From: Gammaproteobacteria bacterium UBA5109 | GTDB taxonomy: Bacteria; Pseudomonadota; Gammaproteobacteria; Pseudomonadales; Pseudohongiellaceae | Assembly (NCBI GenBank): GCA_002414385.1 | Contig: DHZH01000001.1 | Span: forward strand, 310,431-374,430 | Direction: 5' to 3' | Length of the DNA stretch: 64,000 nucleotides | Shown here: in pieces, positions 15,939 to 24,237 of the stretch | Layout of the letters: the number at the start of each line of letters is the position of its first letter | Position numbering within the stretch: the first letter of the stretch is position 1 | Translations under genes and position numbers: made by a program | The notes under the pieces: model-generated | The model's database searches: none | What the model was told of the DNA's origin: nothing | What the model saw: the letters and a program-made list of their open reading frames with translations, nothing else

Positions 15939-16208
15939 CTATTCCTCTTTTATATCTGGAGTCACAGAGTAAAGTCTTGATTTACTCTGTGAGCGGGATG
16001 ATACTGAAAGCGGAATGATAGCATTCATTCCGGTCGACATCGCCGGAATATAAAAGCTGTCTGTTTGTGGATGGAGCAACGATGGCTCGTAATCAGGACC
16101 TGGCAGCCAGGCTTAGGGAGCAGGAAAGCAGCCCAGTAATTTGATAGTGGATTCGAATTTGAATTCAGATACTAATAATAAAAAGTACATCTCGAAGAGG
16201 GGAAAAGC
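15939..16208. other. Intergenic region with a REP palindrome and a possible 20-codon ORF
   Basis: About 270 bp between two divergent secreted-protein genes. It holds the family A palindrome at 15962-15992. A 20-codon ORF at 16082-16144 (plus strand, starting MARNQDLAAR) has GGAG 5 nt before its ATG, but nothing else supports it as a gene. A good ribosome-binding site (GAGGGG) precedes the gene at 16209. Confidence 0.4.
15962..15992. repeat. REP-like palindrome, family A, copy 3
   Basis: Perfect 12-bp inverted repeat TCACAGAGTAAA-N7-TTTACTCTGTGA. It shares the CAGAGTAAA-N7-TTTACTCTG core with the copies at 4121 and 12401 but has a different outer arm (TCA instead of GGTGT). It lies 24 bp upstream of the phosphatase-like gene start. 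Confidence 0.65.
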
Positions 16209-16685
16209 ATGAAAGTTACAATAAAAAAGGTGCTTGCTGTCACTTTGTTGCTACAGGGAACTGGAGTAGCAGGTGTCGTTTCAGCACATCACAGTTTTGC
16301 CATGTTCGACAGGGATACGGAACTGGTAATGGAAGGTGAAGTAGTGCGCTGGGCCTTTAACAGTCCACACGTTGCCATTTATATCAGAGATAGCAATGAG
16401 GAAGTGTGGGCTTTTGAAGGCGGAGCGCCTCCCGGGCTGGTTACTGATGACCCTCCCATGACCGGGTTCACTTTTCAGCCCGGCGATGCAGTAAAAGTTG
16501 TTGTTTGCCCGCTGCGAGATGGAAGAAACGGTGGCGCCATTGGTATCGTCATTAAGGATGATATCTGGTACACACCAAATGACGGGGGCTGTGGCCCGAA
16601 CTTTGATGCCTGGCAGGATTGGATGGCCAAGGGCTATCTGTCAAAACAGCAGGCGCTTGATGCTGGAGAGGTGTTGCCGGATTAA
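16209..16685 (+). CDS. DUF6152 family secreted protein
   Basis: A 158-residue exported protein with a signal peptide ending near VVSAHHSF. The mature N-terminus HHSFAMFDRD and the segments MEGEVVRWAFNSPHVAIYI and FQPGDAVKVVVCPLRDG are typical of DUF6152. This family of small beta-rich periplasmic proteins is common in marine and steroid-degrading proteobacteria and has no defined role. A His-His pair right after the signal cleavage site could bind metal, though this is speculative. A paralogue is encoded at 49918-50298. The gene stands alone and ends at a strong terminator. Confidence 0.8.
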   Translation: MKVTIKKVLAVTLLLQGTGVAGVVSAHHSFAMFDRDTELVMEGEVVRWAFNSPHVAIYIRDSNEEVWAFEGGAPPGLVTDDPPMTGFTFQPGDAVKVVVCPLRDGRNGGAIGIVIKDDIWYTPNDGGCGPNFDAWQDWMAKGYLSKQQALDAGEVLPD

Positions 16686-16703
16686 TCACTGATTGAGCGG
16701 AAT

Positions 16704-16733
16704 AAAAAGGGCTTCTTCGGAAGCCCTTTTTTT
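16704..16733 (+). terminator. Intrinsic terminator with a UUCG loop
   Basis: GGGCTTC-TTCG-GAAGCCC followed by seven T residues and preceded by five A residues. The A-run and T-run let it work on both strands, serving the DUF6152 gene and the convergent leuB gene. Confidence 0.9.
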
Positions 16734-16769
16734 GGAAAAATTTAATCAGGAATTCTGGCTGGCGTTCAA

Positions 16770-17867
16770 TCAGCTGGCGCTGTACTGCTCCCCGACCATT
16801 GCGCCAAAGTCACTGGTGCTGACCATCTTCACATCGGCACCGGGCTTGGACAGATCCGGTGTTGAATAACCTTTGGCAAATACGCTTTGCATGGCCTGCC
16901 AGAGTTTTTTCGCTTCTTCATTCATATCGAAACTGAATTCCAGCATCATGGCCACCGAACCGATCATGGAATAGGGGTTGGCAATGTTTTTACCGGCAAT
17001 GTCCGGTGCCGAGCCATGTGAAGGTTCGTAATAGGCTTTTTCCGGTCCGATACAGGCTGATGGCATCAGCCCGAGTGAGCCGAGTATTCCGCCACCCTGA
17101 TCCGAGAGAATGTCTCCAAACATGTTCTCCATGACCATGACATCAAATTGCCCGGGGTTCAGGCATAAATAGGTGGCTGCAGCATCCACCAGAATATGGA
17201 TGACTTCCACGTCAGGGTAGTCTCTGCCGACTTCTCCGCATACTTCATTCCACAGCACGGATGACTTGAGCACATTGCTCTTGTGAATATTGTGCAGGAC
17301 TTTCTTGCGCTTCTGGGCCGTTTCGAAGGCGACTTTCATAATGCGCTTGATCTGATCTTCGTTATATTCCAGTGATTCAGTGACATAGCGTCGGCCATCT
17401 TCATTGATGCCGGTTTCCTTGTGTCCGAAATACAGGCCACCCACGAGTTCCCGAATCATCATGATATCAATGCCTTCACCGATGATTTCCGGTTTCAGAG
17501 GTGAAAAATGCGCCAGGCCTTTGGGTAGATAGACCGGCCGGAAATTGGCAAAGGTGTTGTAACGCCTGCGCAGTGGCAGCAGGGCGCCGCGTTCCGGCTG
17601 CAGATCAACCGGAATCTTTTTCGATTCTTCATGGCTCAGGCCGATCGGGCCCTTGAGAATGGCATCAGCCGCATCACATACCGCCTTGGTTTCCTCAGGA
17701 AAGGGATGTCCACAGTCAAAATAGGCGCTCGCTCCGAAGGGAGTGTGGACCAGGTCGAAGGTGATATTGTTGCGTTCAGCGACCAGATGCAGAATCTTTT
17801 CAGCTTCTGTCATGATTTCCGGGCCGATGCCATCCCCGTCAAGCAGGGCGATTTTGTATGAACTCAT
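16770..17867 (-). CDS. leuB: 3-Isopropylmalate dehydrogenase
   Basis: A 365-residue member of the isocitrate/isopropylmalate dehydrogenase family. It has GDGIGPE near the N-terminus, PLRRRYNTFANFRPV with the substrate Arg residues, IRELVGGLYFG, and the cofactor segment EPSHGSAPDIAGKNIANP typical of NAD-dependent LeuB. It oxidises 3-isopropylmalate in leucine synthesis and, in organisms with citramalate synthase, also handles the methylmalate step to 2-oxobutyrate. AAGGA lies 6 nt upstream of the ATG at 17867. The leuC/leuD genes are not beside it, and it stands as a single transcript. Confidence 0.93.
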   Translation of the reverse strand: MSSYKIALLDGDGIGPEIMTEAEKILHLVAERNNITFDLVHTPFGASAYFDCGHPFPEETKAVCDAADAILKGPIGLSHEESKKIPVDLQPERGALLPLRRRYNTFANFRPVYLPKGLAHFSPLKPEIIGEGIDIMMIRELVGGLYFGHKETGINEDGRRYVTESLEYNEDQIKRIMKVAFETAQKRKKVLHNIHKSNVLKSSVLWNEVCGEVGRDYPDVEVIHILVDAAATYLCLNPGQFDVMVMENMFGDILSDQGGGILGSLGLMPSACIGPEKAYYEPSHGSAPDIAGKNIANPYSMIGSVAMMLEFSFDMNEEAKKLWQAMQSVFAKGYSTPDLSKPGADVKMVSTSDFGAMVGEQYSAS

Positions 17868-18171
17868 GATTTTCCTTGATTTAACGATTTTGGAGTAAAA
17901 CTACAAAGGGCGGCTAATTTAGCACTTCGGCAAAAGTGAGTAAATTGGCAAATATTCTCCAAAAACACCTTTTTCATGAATTTTAAATAAAAAAAATGCG
18001 GTTTTTTTAAAAATTCACTCACTTTTTTTTCAAAAAAGGGTTTTTTTGAAGTTTTTCTCGGTACTCAATCCGGGGTGAAAATTATAAAATTATGGTTTAG
18101 AAATTTTAGCCAGGATTTACCCAATCCTGGCTATTTTTGTAACAAAACTACCTTACACAATGGAGCTATAT
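17868..18171. other. AT-rich intergenic region between leuB and pckG
   Basis: About 300 bp with dense A and T runs and no convincing gene. It contains an inverted repeat, AAAAGTGAGTAAATT (17932-17946) against AATTCACTCACTTTT (18012-18026), with one mismatch and 65 bp between the arms. Close to pckG is a hairpin listed separately. A 37-codon minus-strand ORF (17864-17977) that ends over the leuB start is probably chance. The region should carry divergent promoters for leuB and pckG. Confidence 0.5.
18108..18138 (+). terminator. Terminator-like hairpin in the pckG leader
   Basis: AGCCAGGAT-TTACCCA-ATCCTGGCT is a perfect 9-bp stem followed by ATTTTTG. It ends about 34 nt before the pckG start, so it would lie in the 5' leader of pckG if transcription begins upstream. 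It could be an attenuator, or could insulate pckG from upstream transcription. No leader peptide is evident. Confidence 0.55.
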
Positions 18172-19992
18172 ATGGTCTCTTACCAGGAGCATACTAAAAA
18201 CACGCAACTCATTGAATGGATTAAAGAAATCCAGGAACTCTGTCAGCCGGAAGAGGTTTATCTGTGCGATGGTTCACAGGAGGAATATGACCGTTTCTGT
18301 CAACAGCTGGTAGATGACGGAACCTTTATCAAACTCAATGAAGAGCTGCGACCTGGCTCCTTTTTGTGTCGTTCAGATCCCCGCGATGTAGCGCGGGTCG
18401 AGGATAGAACCTTCATTTGCTCTGAAAAAGAGGAAGATGCAGGTGTCACAAATAACTGGGAAGACCCTGAGAAGATGCGCGAGACCCTCAAGGGACTGTT
18501 CAAAGGCTGCATGAAAGGCCGAACCATGTATGTGATTCCCTTCAGCATGGGCCCGCTGGGATCTGATATCGCCCAGATCGGTGTGCAGATCAGTGACAGC
18601 CCCTATGTCGTCGTCAATATGCGCATCATGGCGCGCATTGGCCAGAAAGTACTGGATATTCTTGGCGACAAGCCATTCATCAAATGCCTGCACTCGGTCG
18701 GTGCTCCGCTGGCAGAAGGCGAGCAGGACGTTGCCTGGCCCTGTAATCCGGATAACCGTTATATCGTGCATTATCCAGAAGCCCGTGAAGTTGTCTCATT
18801 CGGTTCCGGCTACGGCGGGAATGCCCTGCTGGGCAAAAAATGTGTTGCCCTGCGAATCGCGTCGGTCATGGCCAGAGACGAAGGCTGGCTGGCCGAACAT
18901 ATGCTGATTGTCGGGGTTGAATCCCCGGAAGGTGAAAAGACTTACCTGGCCGGTGCTTTTCCCAGTGCCTGCGGTAAAACCAATCTTGCCATGGTCATTC
19001 CCCCGGAAGGCTTTGAAGGCTGGAAGGTCTGGACCGTGGGTGATGATATTGCCTGGATCAAACCGGGAGAAGACGGCCGCATGTATGCGATCAACCCGGA
19101 AGCCGGATACTTCGGTGTGGCTCCGGGAACTTCCTACAGTTCAAACCCCTCTGCCATGGATACCATCAGCAGGAACACCATTTTTACCAATGTTGCCCTG
19201 ACAGATGACGGTGATGTCTGGTGGGAAGGCATGAGCAAGGAAAAGCCGGAGCACCTGATTGACTGGTGTGGCAATGACTGGACTCCTGACAGCGATACAC
19301 CGGCTGCGCATCCGAATGCCCGATTTACAGCCCCTGCAAGTCAGTGCCCGAGTGTGGATCCTGACTGGGAAAATCCTAAAGGCGTGCCGATTGACGCATT
19401 TATCTTCGGTGGCCGCCTGAGCACTACTTTCCCGCTGGTATATCAGAGCCGCGACTGGGCTCACGGTGTTTATATGGCAGCAACCCTTGGGTCTGAAGCG
19501 ACTGCTGCAGCAGATAACCAGGCCGCGATTCGCCGCGACCCGATGGCCATGTTGCCATTCTGTGGGTACAACATGGGTGATTACTGGTCGCACTGGTTAA
19601 GCATGGAAAATAAAGTAGGACACCTGCCGAAAATATTCCGGGTCAACTGGTTCCGTAGAGGCCCAGATGGGAAATGGTTGTGGCCTGGATTCGGTCAAAA
19701 CATGCGGGTTCTGCAATGGGTGGTAAACCGAATCAAGGGCAGGGTAGCAGGTGACGAGACTGTCTTTGGTACGGTGCCCAGATATGAGGATATCAACTGG
19801 AAGGGGCTGGTTTATGACGAAGCTACCTTCGATACCCTGATGTCTATCGATACCCAAAACAGCATCCGTGAGTTTGAGGATCAGGCCAATATGTTCAAGG
19901 AAATTGGTGATTCTCTGCCTGAAGAAATGGAGAACCAGCGTCAGCAGATGCTGGATTTGCTTAACCCAAAGAAGGAGTCTTCAGCGGCCTGA
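18172..19992 (+). CDS. pckG: Phosphoenolpyruvate carboxykinase (GTP)
   Basis: A 606-residue GTP-dependent PEP carboxykinase that interconverts oxaloacetate and PEP in gluconeogenesis. The P-loop with the hyper-reactive cysteine (FPSACGKTNLAM) lies around residues 264-275, and the family segments YGGNALLGKKCVALRIAS and FIFGGRLSTTFPLVYQS are present. The size fits the GTP type, not the ATP type (about 540 aa). I choose the ATG at 18172 because GGAG lies 6 nt upstream; an ATG at 18160 has no such site. It is flanked by a leader hairpin and a downstream terminator. Gluconeogenesis fits growth on aromatics and peptides. Confidence 0.95.
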   Translation: MVSYQEHTKNTQLIEWIKEIQELCQPEEVYLCDGSQEEYDRFCQQLVDDGTFIKLNEELRPGSFLCRSDPRDVARVEDRTFICSEKEEDAGVTNNWEDPEKMRETLKGLFKGCMKGRTMYVIPFSMGPLGSDIAQIGVQISDSPYVVVNMRIMARIGQKVLDILGDKPFIKCLHSVGAPLAEGEQDVAWPCNPDNRYIVHYPEAREVVSFGSGYGGNALLGKKCVALRIASVMARDEGWLAEHMLIVGVESPEGEKTYLAGAFPSACGKTNLAMVIPPEGFEGWKVWTVGDDIAWIKPGEDGRMYAINPEAGYFGVAPGTSYSSNPSAMDTISRNTIFTNVALTDDGDVWWEGMSKEKPEHLIDWCGNDWTPDSDTPAAHPNARFTAPASQCPSVDPDWENPKGVPIDAFIFGGRLSTTFPLVYQSRDWAHGVYMAATLGSEATAAADNQAAIRRDPMAMLPFCGYNMGDYWSHWLSMENKVGHLPKIFRVNWFRRGPDGKWLWPGFGQNMRVLQWVVNRIKGRVAGDETVFGTVPRYEDINWKGLVYDEATFDTLMSIDTQNSIREFEDQANMFKEIGDSLPEEMENQRQQMLDLLNPKKESSAA

Positions 19993-20112
19993 ACGCCAGC
20001 AAGGTACGCGGGAAGGCTGAATAGAAAGCCTTCAGCAGCCAGAACGCGTCAGCGGCGTTGAAGATAGAAAAAGGACATCAGCAGCCTGAAGCATAAGTTC
20101 AGCAGTCTGACT
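19982..20112 (+). repeat. Cluster of short imperfect repeats after pckG
   Basis: Five copies of a roughly 13-nt unit resembling CAGCAGCCTGAAC start at 19982, 20033, 20050, 20079 and 20100. The first overlaps the last codons of pckG. Spacing is irregular (about 51, 17, 29 and 21 nt), so it is not a CRISPR or simple tandem array. It lies in the 3' untranslated region before the terminator; the rest of 19993-20250 holds no gene. Confidence 0.45.
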
Positions 20113-20125
20113 ATCCATCACGATC

Positions 20126-20164
20126 AAAAACCCGGTATTGCATAAAGCAGTATCGGGTTTTTTT
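20126..20164 (+). terminator. Intrinsic terminator downstream of pckG
   Basis: AAACCCGGTATTGC pairs with GCAGTATCGGGTTT around an ATAAA loop, including two G-U pairs, followed by a T-run. It closes the pckG transcript after the short repeat cluster. Confidence 0.8.
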
Positions 20165-20250
20165 ATGTATGCTGTGAAAACGCACCGAATTAATTAATCA
20201 GGGCTTGTCAAGTTCCAGGTTCTGCACGATAACAAGAAAAAGGTGAAGTC

Positions 20251-21399
20251 ATGTTCAAGTTAGCTGTTCTATTTTGTCAAAGTTTGCTGGTCTTGCTTGC
20301 CGTTACTCTTTCACAATCCCTGCTGGCGCAGTCTGTACCGCAATTTGCAGTGGATGCCGGCTGGCCCAAACCCCTGCCGAATGACTGGATAATCGGCCAG
20401 GTTGCCGGCATCGACGTGGATCATAATGACACTATCTGGATTGTGCACCGCCCACATTCCCTGACGGCGCAGGAAGCTGCCGCAATCCAGACACCACCCA
20501 CAGCACTTTGCTGTGTTCCGGCACCATCAGTACTGCAGTTTGATCAGGAAGGTAATCTCCTGCAGGCCTGGGGCGGTCCTTACTGGGATCGCCGCACGTC
20601 AAGCTGGGTGGATGATTCGCCAGGCCAGGTATGGCCGACCAATGAACATGGTATTAAAGTCGACAGTGAAGGTAATGTCTGGCTGGCTGGTAACGGTGAA
20701 GGGGATCAGGTACTCAAATACAATAATGACGGTTCCGAACTCTTGCTGGTCATTGGTGAACTGGACCGTGACAGACCCTACCAGGTAGATAGCAGTGATA
20801 CCAGCCGACTCGCCAGACCGGCAGAGCTGGACTTCGATGAAGTTGCGCGGGAAGTGTATATAGCAGATGGTTACGGCAATCGGCGCATTATCGTTTTTGA
20901 TATGGACACAGGAGAGTACAAGCGTCACTGGGGAGCCTACGGGTATGCGCCTGAGGATTCTGCCCTGCCGCCTTATACGCCGGAATCCACTCCGGCCCCG
21001 CAGTTTCGCGGTCCGGTGCACAGTGTTCGTCTCTCGGATGATGGCCTGGTTTATGTGGCAGACCGGACCGGAGATCGAATTCAGGTGTTTCAGAAAAATG
21101 GCGATTTTGTAGAAGAGGGGCTTATTGCTCCCTGGACCCTGGCGAATGGTTCCGTCTGGGATATTGAAATTTCACCTGAGGCGGGACAAGCGTTTTTATA
21201 CGTAGCTGATGGTGCCAATAAACGCATCTGGATAGTCGAGCGTGAAAGCCTGGAACTGGTCGGGGAAATTGGCAGCGGTGGCCGCAATGCCGGGTTTTTC
21301 GACTGGGTGCATAACGTCGCGATTGATTCTGAAGGGAATATCTACACCAGCGAAGTCAATGAAGGTAAACGCGTGCAGAAGTTTCTCCGCACCGAGTGA
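20251..21399 (+). CDS. Secreted NHL-repeat/six-bladed beta-propeller protein
   Basis: A 382-residue exported protein with a signal peptide (LLVLLAVTLSQSLLAQS). The body contains repeated NHL-type blades such as HGIKVDSEGNVWLAG, ELDFDEVAREVYIADGYGNRRI, LSDDGLVYVADRTGDRIQVF and NVAIDSEGNIYTSEV. Such propellers occur in peptidyl-hydroxyglycine lyase-like and SMP-30/lactonase-like proteins and in sugar- or lipid-binding proteins. The TPPTALCCVP segment in the first part holds a Cys pair. A ribosome-binding site (AAGGTGAAG) precedes the ATG. It sits alone between pckG and wrbA; substrate unknown. Confidence 0.75.
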   Translation: MFKLAVLFCQSLLVLLAVTLSQSLLAQSVPQFAVDAGWPKPLPNDWIIGQVAGIDVDHNDTIWIVHRPHSLTAQEAAAIQTPPTALCCVPAPSVLQFDQEGNLLQAWGGPYWDRRTSSWVDDSPGQVWPTNEHGIKVDSEGNVWLAGNGEGDQVLKYNNDGSELLLVIGELDRDRPYQVDSSDTSRLARPAELDFDEVAREVYIADGYGNRRIIVFDMDTGEYKRHWGAYGYAPEDSALPPYTPESTPAPQFRGPVHSVRLSDDGLVYVADRTGDRIQVFQKNGDFVEEGLIAPWTLANGSVWDIEISPEAGQAFLYVADGANKRIWIVERESLELVGEIGSGGRNAGFFDWVHNVAIDSEGNIYTSEVNEGKRVQKFLRTE

Positions 21400-21453
21400 T
21401 TCCCCTCAGGCCTTGCTCAACATTGAGTAAGACCTGCGAGGAAAAAGCCGGGT

Positions 21454-22053
21454 TTATCCGAACTGTTTAATTGCTGTTTTCGCGACCAGTTCACCCTGAT
21501 GTCGGGCACCTTCCAGCTCATTCTCGGAAGGCATGCGTGAGCCGTCACCGCCACTGATGGTTGTCGCACCGTAAGGAGAGCCTCCGGTGATTTCATCAAG
21601 CGTCATCTGTCCCTGAAAGCTGTAAGGCAGACCGACTATGATCAGTCCCAGGTGCATCAGGTTAGTGATAATGGAAAAGAGGGTGGTTTCCTGACCGCCA
21701 TGCTGAGTGGCTGTAGAAGTAAAGGCGGCGCCGATTTTGCCATTCAGAGCCCCTTCAAACCACAGACCGCCGGTCTGGTCGAGAAAGCTCGCCATCTGGG
21801 AAGTCATGCGTCCATAGCGGGTTCCAGTGCCAACAATAATGGCATCGTAGTTTTTCAGTTCATTGACTTCGATAACCGGGGCTGACTGATCCAGTTTAAA
21901 GTGATTTTCTTTGGCGATATCTTCAGGAACGGTTTCTGCAACTCGTTTGATATCGACATCAGCGCCGGCTTTTTTTGCGCCTTCAGCTACGGCCTGAGCC
22001 ATTGTTTCGATATGCCCGTAACTTGAATAATAAAGTACCAGTACTTTTGCCAT
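21454..22053 (-). CDS. wrbA: NAD(P)H:quinone oxidoreductase, WrbA type
   Basis: A 199-residue flavodoxin-like enzyme that reduces quinones by two electrons and so limits redox cycling. It shows YYSSYGHIETMAQAVAEG (FMN phosphate loop), GTGTRYGRMTSQMASFLDQTG and FTSTATQHGGQETTL, all WrbA hallmarks. AAGGAG precedes the ATG at 22053. It stands alone; a quinone reductase suits a strain that handles catechols. Confidence 0.93.
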   Translation of the reverse strand: MAKVLVLYYSSYGHIETMAQAVAEGAKKAGADVDIKRVAETVPEDIAKENHFKLDQSAPVIEVNELKNYDAIIVGTGTRYGRMTSQMASFLDQTGGLWFEGALNGKIGAAFTSTATQHGGQETTLFSIITNLMHLGLIIVGLPYSFQGQMTLDEITGGSPYGATTISGGDGSRMPSENELEGARHQGELVAKTAIKQFG

Positions 22054-22161
22054 TTAGGCTTCTCCTTAGTGATTTAATAGTGATTTAACTTGTCGTTGGA
22101 ATAAAAATGTAATCTGTTCTTTAAACAGGAACATGCACCATAGAATAGCTCATGGAGGAAT

Positions 22162-22596
22162 TCAATCAATATCGCTTTCTGAGGTTTCAAAGGGTCGCCT
22201 GTTACCTTTGCGTCGAATCCAGTTCAGGGAATTAAGCACCTGTTTGCGGGTGGCGATGGAACGCAGGAGATGAAACTTGCCGGGAAAATCCATCAGTATC
22301 AGGCCTGCCAGTATGGTCAGGATGCCCTGGCCAGGCAGGACCAGCATTGCCACTCCAAAAATCACCAGCAAAAAACCAAGCAGATTTTTTATGATGAGGA
22401 CTAAAGGCCTGAGCAACTTGCCGCCGAATTTCCACTGCATGGGATGACGGTTCTCGTCAATAAAATAATCGCTCGGAATGGCCCAGATCAGCCAGGGCAG
22501 TACAATGATACCCGACAGGAAAGTCAGCACTGAAAAGGCAGTCAGAAAGACTATGGTTTCCTGACTGAGGTTTAATAAATTGAATAGTTGATCCAA
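22162..22596 (-). CDS. Small membrane protein with PGPGW-like motif
   Basis: A 144-residue protein with three hydrophobic segments: ETIVFLTAFSVLTFLSGIIV, LVLIIKNLLGFLLVIFGVAM and ILTILAGLILM. The motif LPGQGILTILAGL corresponds to the PGPGW family signature (usually LPGPGW), with Q and I in place of P and W. The apparent start is TTG at 22596 without a clear ribosome-binding site. Its role is unknown. It is divergent from the YjdF-like gene. Confidence 0.65.
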   Translation of the reverse strand: MDQLFNLLNLSQETIVFLTAFSVLTFLSGIIVLPWLIWAIPSDYFIDENRHPMQWKFGGKLLRPLVLIIKNLLGFLLVIFGVAMLVLPGQGILTILAGLILMDFPGKFHLLRSIATRKQVLNSLNWIRRKGNRRPFETSESDID

Positions 22597-22718
22597 GAGG
22601 TTTTGACCGATTTCAAGAATAACTGTTTCCGGTTATTCTATCATTATAAGGCTGCTACTGATTCAATGGATAAAGACCATGGTAAGCTGCTGAATAAACA
22701 GTAAAGCAAGAGGCAATC

Positions 22719-23456
22719 ATGCTTTCATATTTAGGTAAAAAAATAGGTATTGCACTGGGCAAGGACGTTTCCCCGATCAACTTTGCCACATACGTTCATA
22801 ATCGGCTGTCGTTTTTTCTGAAGACTGCGCTGGTGATCGGCGCGATATCAACCTTCTGGCAGGCACAGTATCAGTCCACCTTTGAAATTCTGCTGATTCT
22901 GCTCATTACCACCCTGCCTGTTGTGCTGGGCAATCGATTTGATGTGCGCATCCCCCATATCTTTGAAACCTTTGCAGTGATTTTTGTGTTTATGTCACTG
23001 TTTCTCGGGGAGGTCTACGATTATTACGGTCGCTTCTGGTGGTGGGATAAAGTGTTGCATACCGGCTCGGCGTTTCTGCTTGGAGTACTCGGCTTCCTGT
23101 TGGTGTATGTGCTCAATGAAAAGAAAGAAATTGAGCTGGAATTGAATCCAAGTTTTATGGCCCTGTTCGCTTTTATGTTTGCAGTCAGTATCGGAGCTAT
23201 CTGGGAGATATTTGAATTTACCATGGACCAGATCTTTGGCCTGAATATGCAGAAAAGTGGGCTGGTCGATACCATGTGGGATCTGATAGTTGACTGTCTT
23301 GGAGCCATGGTCGTTTCAGTTTTTGGCTGGATATATATAAAAGACCGGGAAAATGATTCATTTCTGGAACGCTGGATTGAAGATTTTATCGAGAAAAACC
23401 CCAAGCTTTTCCAACACGGTTCCGAGGCTGAGCATGAAAAGCCGGGCAGTGACTAG
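22719..23456 (+). CDS. YjdF/DUF2238-like integral membrane protein
   Basis: A 245-residue membrane protein with about six hydrophobic segments. It contains WWDKVLHTGSAFLLGVLGFL, AIWEIFEFTMDQIFG and DTMWDLIVDCLGAMVVS, which match the conserved His and acidic residues within the helices of the DUF2238/YjdF family. The function of this family is not defined. A GAGG site precedes the ATG. The next gene begins 20 bp after its stop, so the two may be co-transcribed. Confidence 0.75.
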   Translation: MLSYLGKKIGIALGKDVSPINFATYVHNRLSFFLKTALVIGAISTFWQAQYQSTFEILLILLITTLPVVLGNRFDVRIPHIFETFAVIFVFMSLFLGEVYDYYGRFWWWDKVLHTGSAFLLGVLGFLLVYVLNEKKEIELELNPSFMALFAFMFAVSIGAIWEIFEFTMDQIFGLNMQKSGLVDTMWDLIVDCLGAMVVSVFGWIYIKDRENDSFLERWIEDFIEKNPKLFQHGSEAEHEKPGSD

Positions 23457-23476
23457 CTGAGAAATATTATCCCATT

Positions 23477-24211
23477 ATGACCAGTTATCGCATCCTGACG
23501 CTCAATATCCATAAAGGCTTTTCCATCAGTAATCGAAAATTTACTCTGGAGAAAATACGTGAGAGCCTGCGTGAGAGCCAGGCCAATGTGGTGTTTTTAC
23601 AGGAAGTCGTTGGTGAAAATACGCGCCACGAAAAACGCATTACTGACTGGCCGGAAATTAACCAGATGGAATACCTGGCTGACTCGGTCTGGGATCATTT
23701 TGCCTACGGCAAGAATGCCATATACCAGCACGGACATCACGGCAATGCAATTTTAAGCGAAAAACCCTTTATCGACTGGCGTAACATCAATATATCCTGT
23801 CTGTCATTTTCACGACGCGGAATTCTGCATGGCAAAAACTCAGACAAGATAAACCTGCTCTGCGTACATCTGGGTTTGTTTGAACGGGAACGCAAACTGC
23901 AAATCCAGCGTTTGATCGATTATGTCAAAAATAATATTCCCCCTTCGGAGCCGCTGATCCTGGCAGGTGACTTTAATGACTGGCGTCATCGTTCACACAA
24001 ACTGCTGGTGGAAACTCTGGGGCTGAAAGAATCTTACCTGGAATCGCAGGGTGTTCTGCCTAAAACCTATCCGGCATTTTTTCCTGCTCTGGCCATGGAC
24101 AGAATCTATTCACGCGGATTTGAAGTTGTACAAAGCCAGATGCTGGAAGGCGGCAATTGGCGACGCATGTCTGATCATAGCGGCTTGCTGGCTGAACTGA
24201 CATTGAAGTAA
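23477..24211 (+). CDS. Endonuclease/exonuclease/phosphatase family protein
   Basis: A 244-residue EEP-fold metal hydrolase. The family's catalytic segments are in order: LNIHKGF, VVFLQEVVGE (metal-binding Glu), HHGNAILS, ILAGDFNDW (catalytic Asp/Asn) and the final MSDHSGLLAELTL (SDH motif). Relatives cleave DNA, phosphoinositides or sphingomyelin. There is no signal peptide, so it is probably cytosolic. It follows the YjdF-like gene by 20 bp; similar proteins are found beside cardiolipin-synthase-like genes in other proteobacteria, but none is present here. Confidence 0.82.
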   Translation: MTSYRILTLNIHKGFSISNRKFTLEKIRESLRESQANVVFLQEVVGENTRHEKRITDWPEINQMEYLADSVWDHFAYGKNAIYQHGHHGNAILSEKPFIDWRNINISCLSFSRRGILHGKNSDKINLLCVHLGLFERERKLQIQRLIDYVKNNIPPSEPLILAGDFNDWRHRSHKLLVETLGLKESYLESQGVLPKTYPAFFPALAMDRIYSRGFEVVQSQMLEGGNWRRMSDHSGLLAELTLK

Positions 24212-24237
24212 GTCGCTAAATTGCCCTAAGCCGGCCA

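Noticed and set aside
16082..16144. 20-codon ORF with a GGAG site upstream of the DUF6152 gene
   Set aside because: Short, without codon or domain support; kept only as a note in the intergenic feature.
17864..17977. Minus-strand 37-codon ORF whose stop overlaps the leuB start
   Set aside because: It could have been a leader peptide, but it has few Leu codons (about four), no ribosome-binding site and no terminator or competing hairpin after it.
19982..20112. Possible CRISPR-like array after pckG
   Set aside because: Repeats are only about 13 nt, imperfect and irregularly spaced, spacers are 5 to 40 nt, and no cas genes lie nearby.
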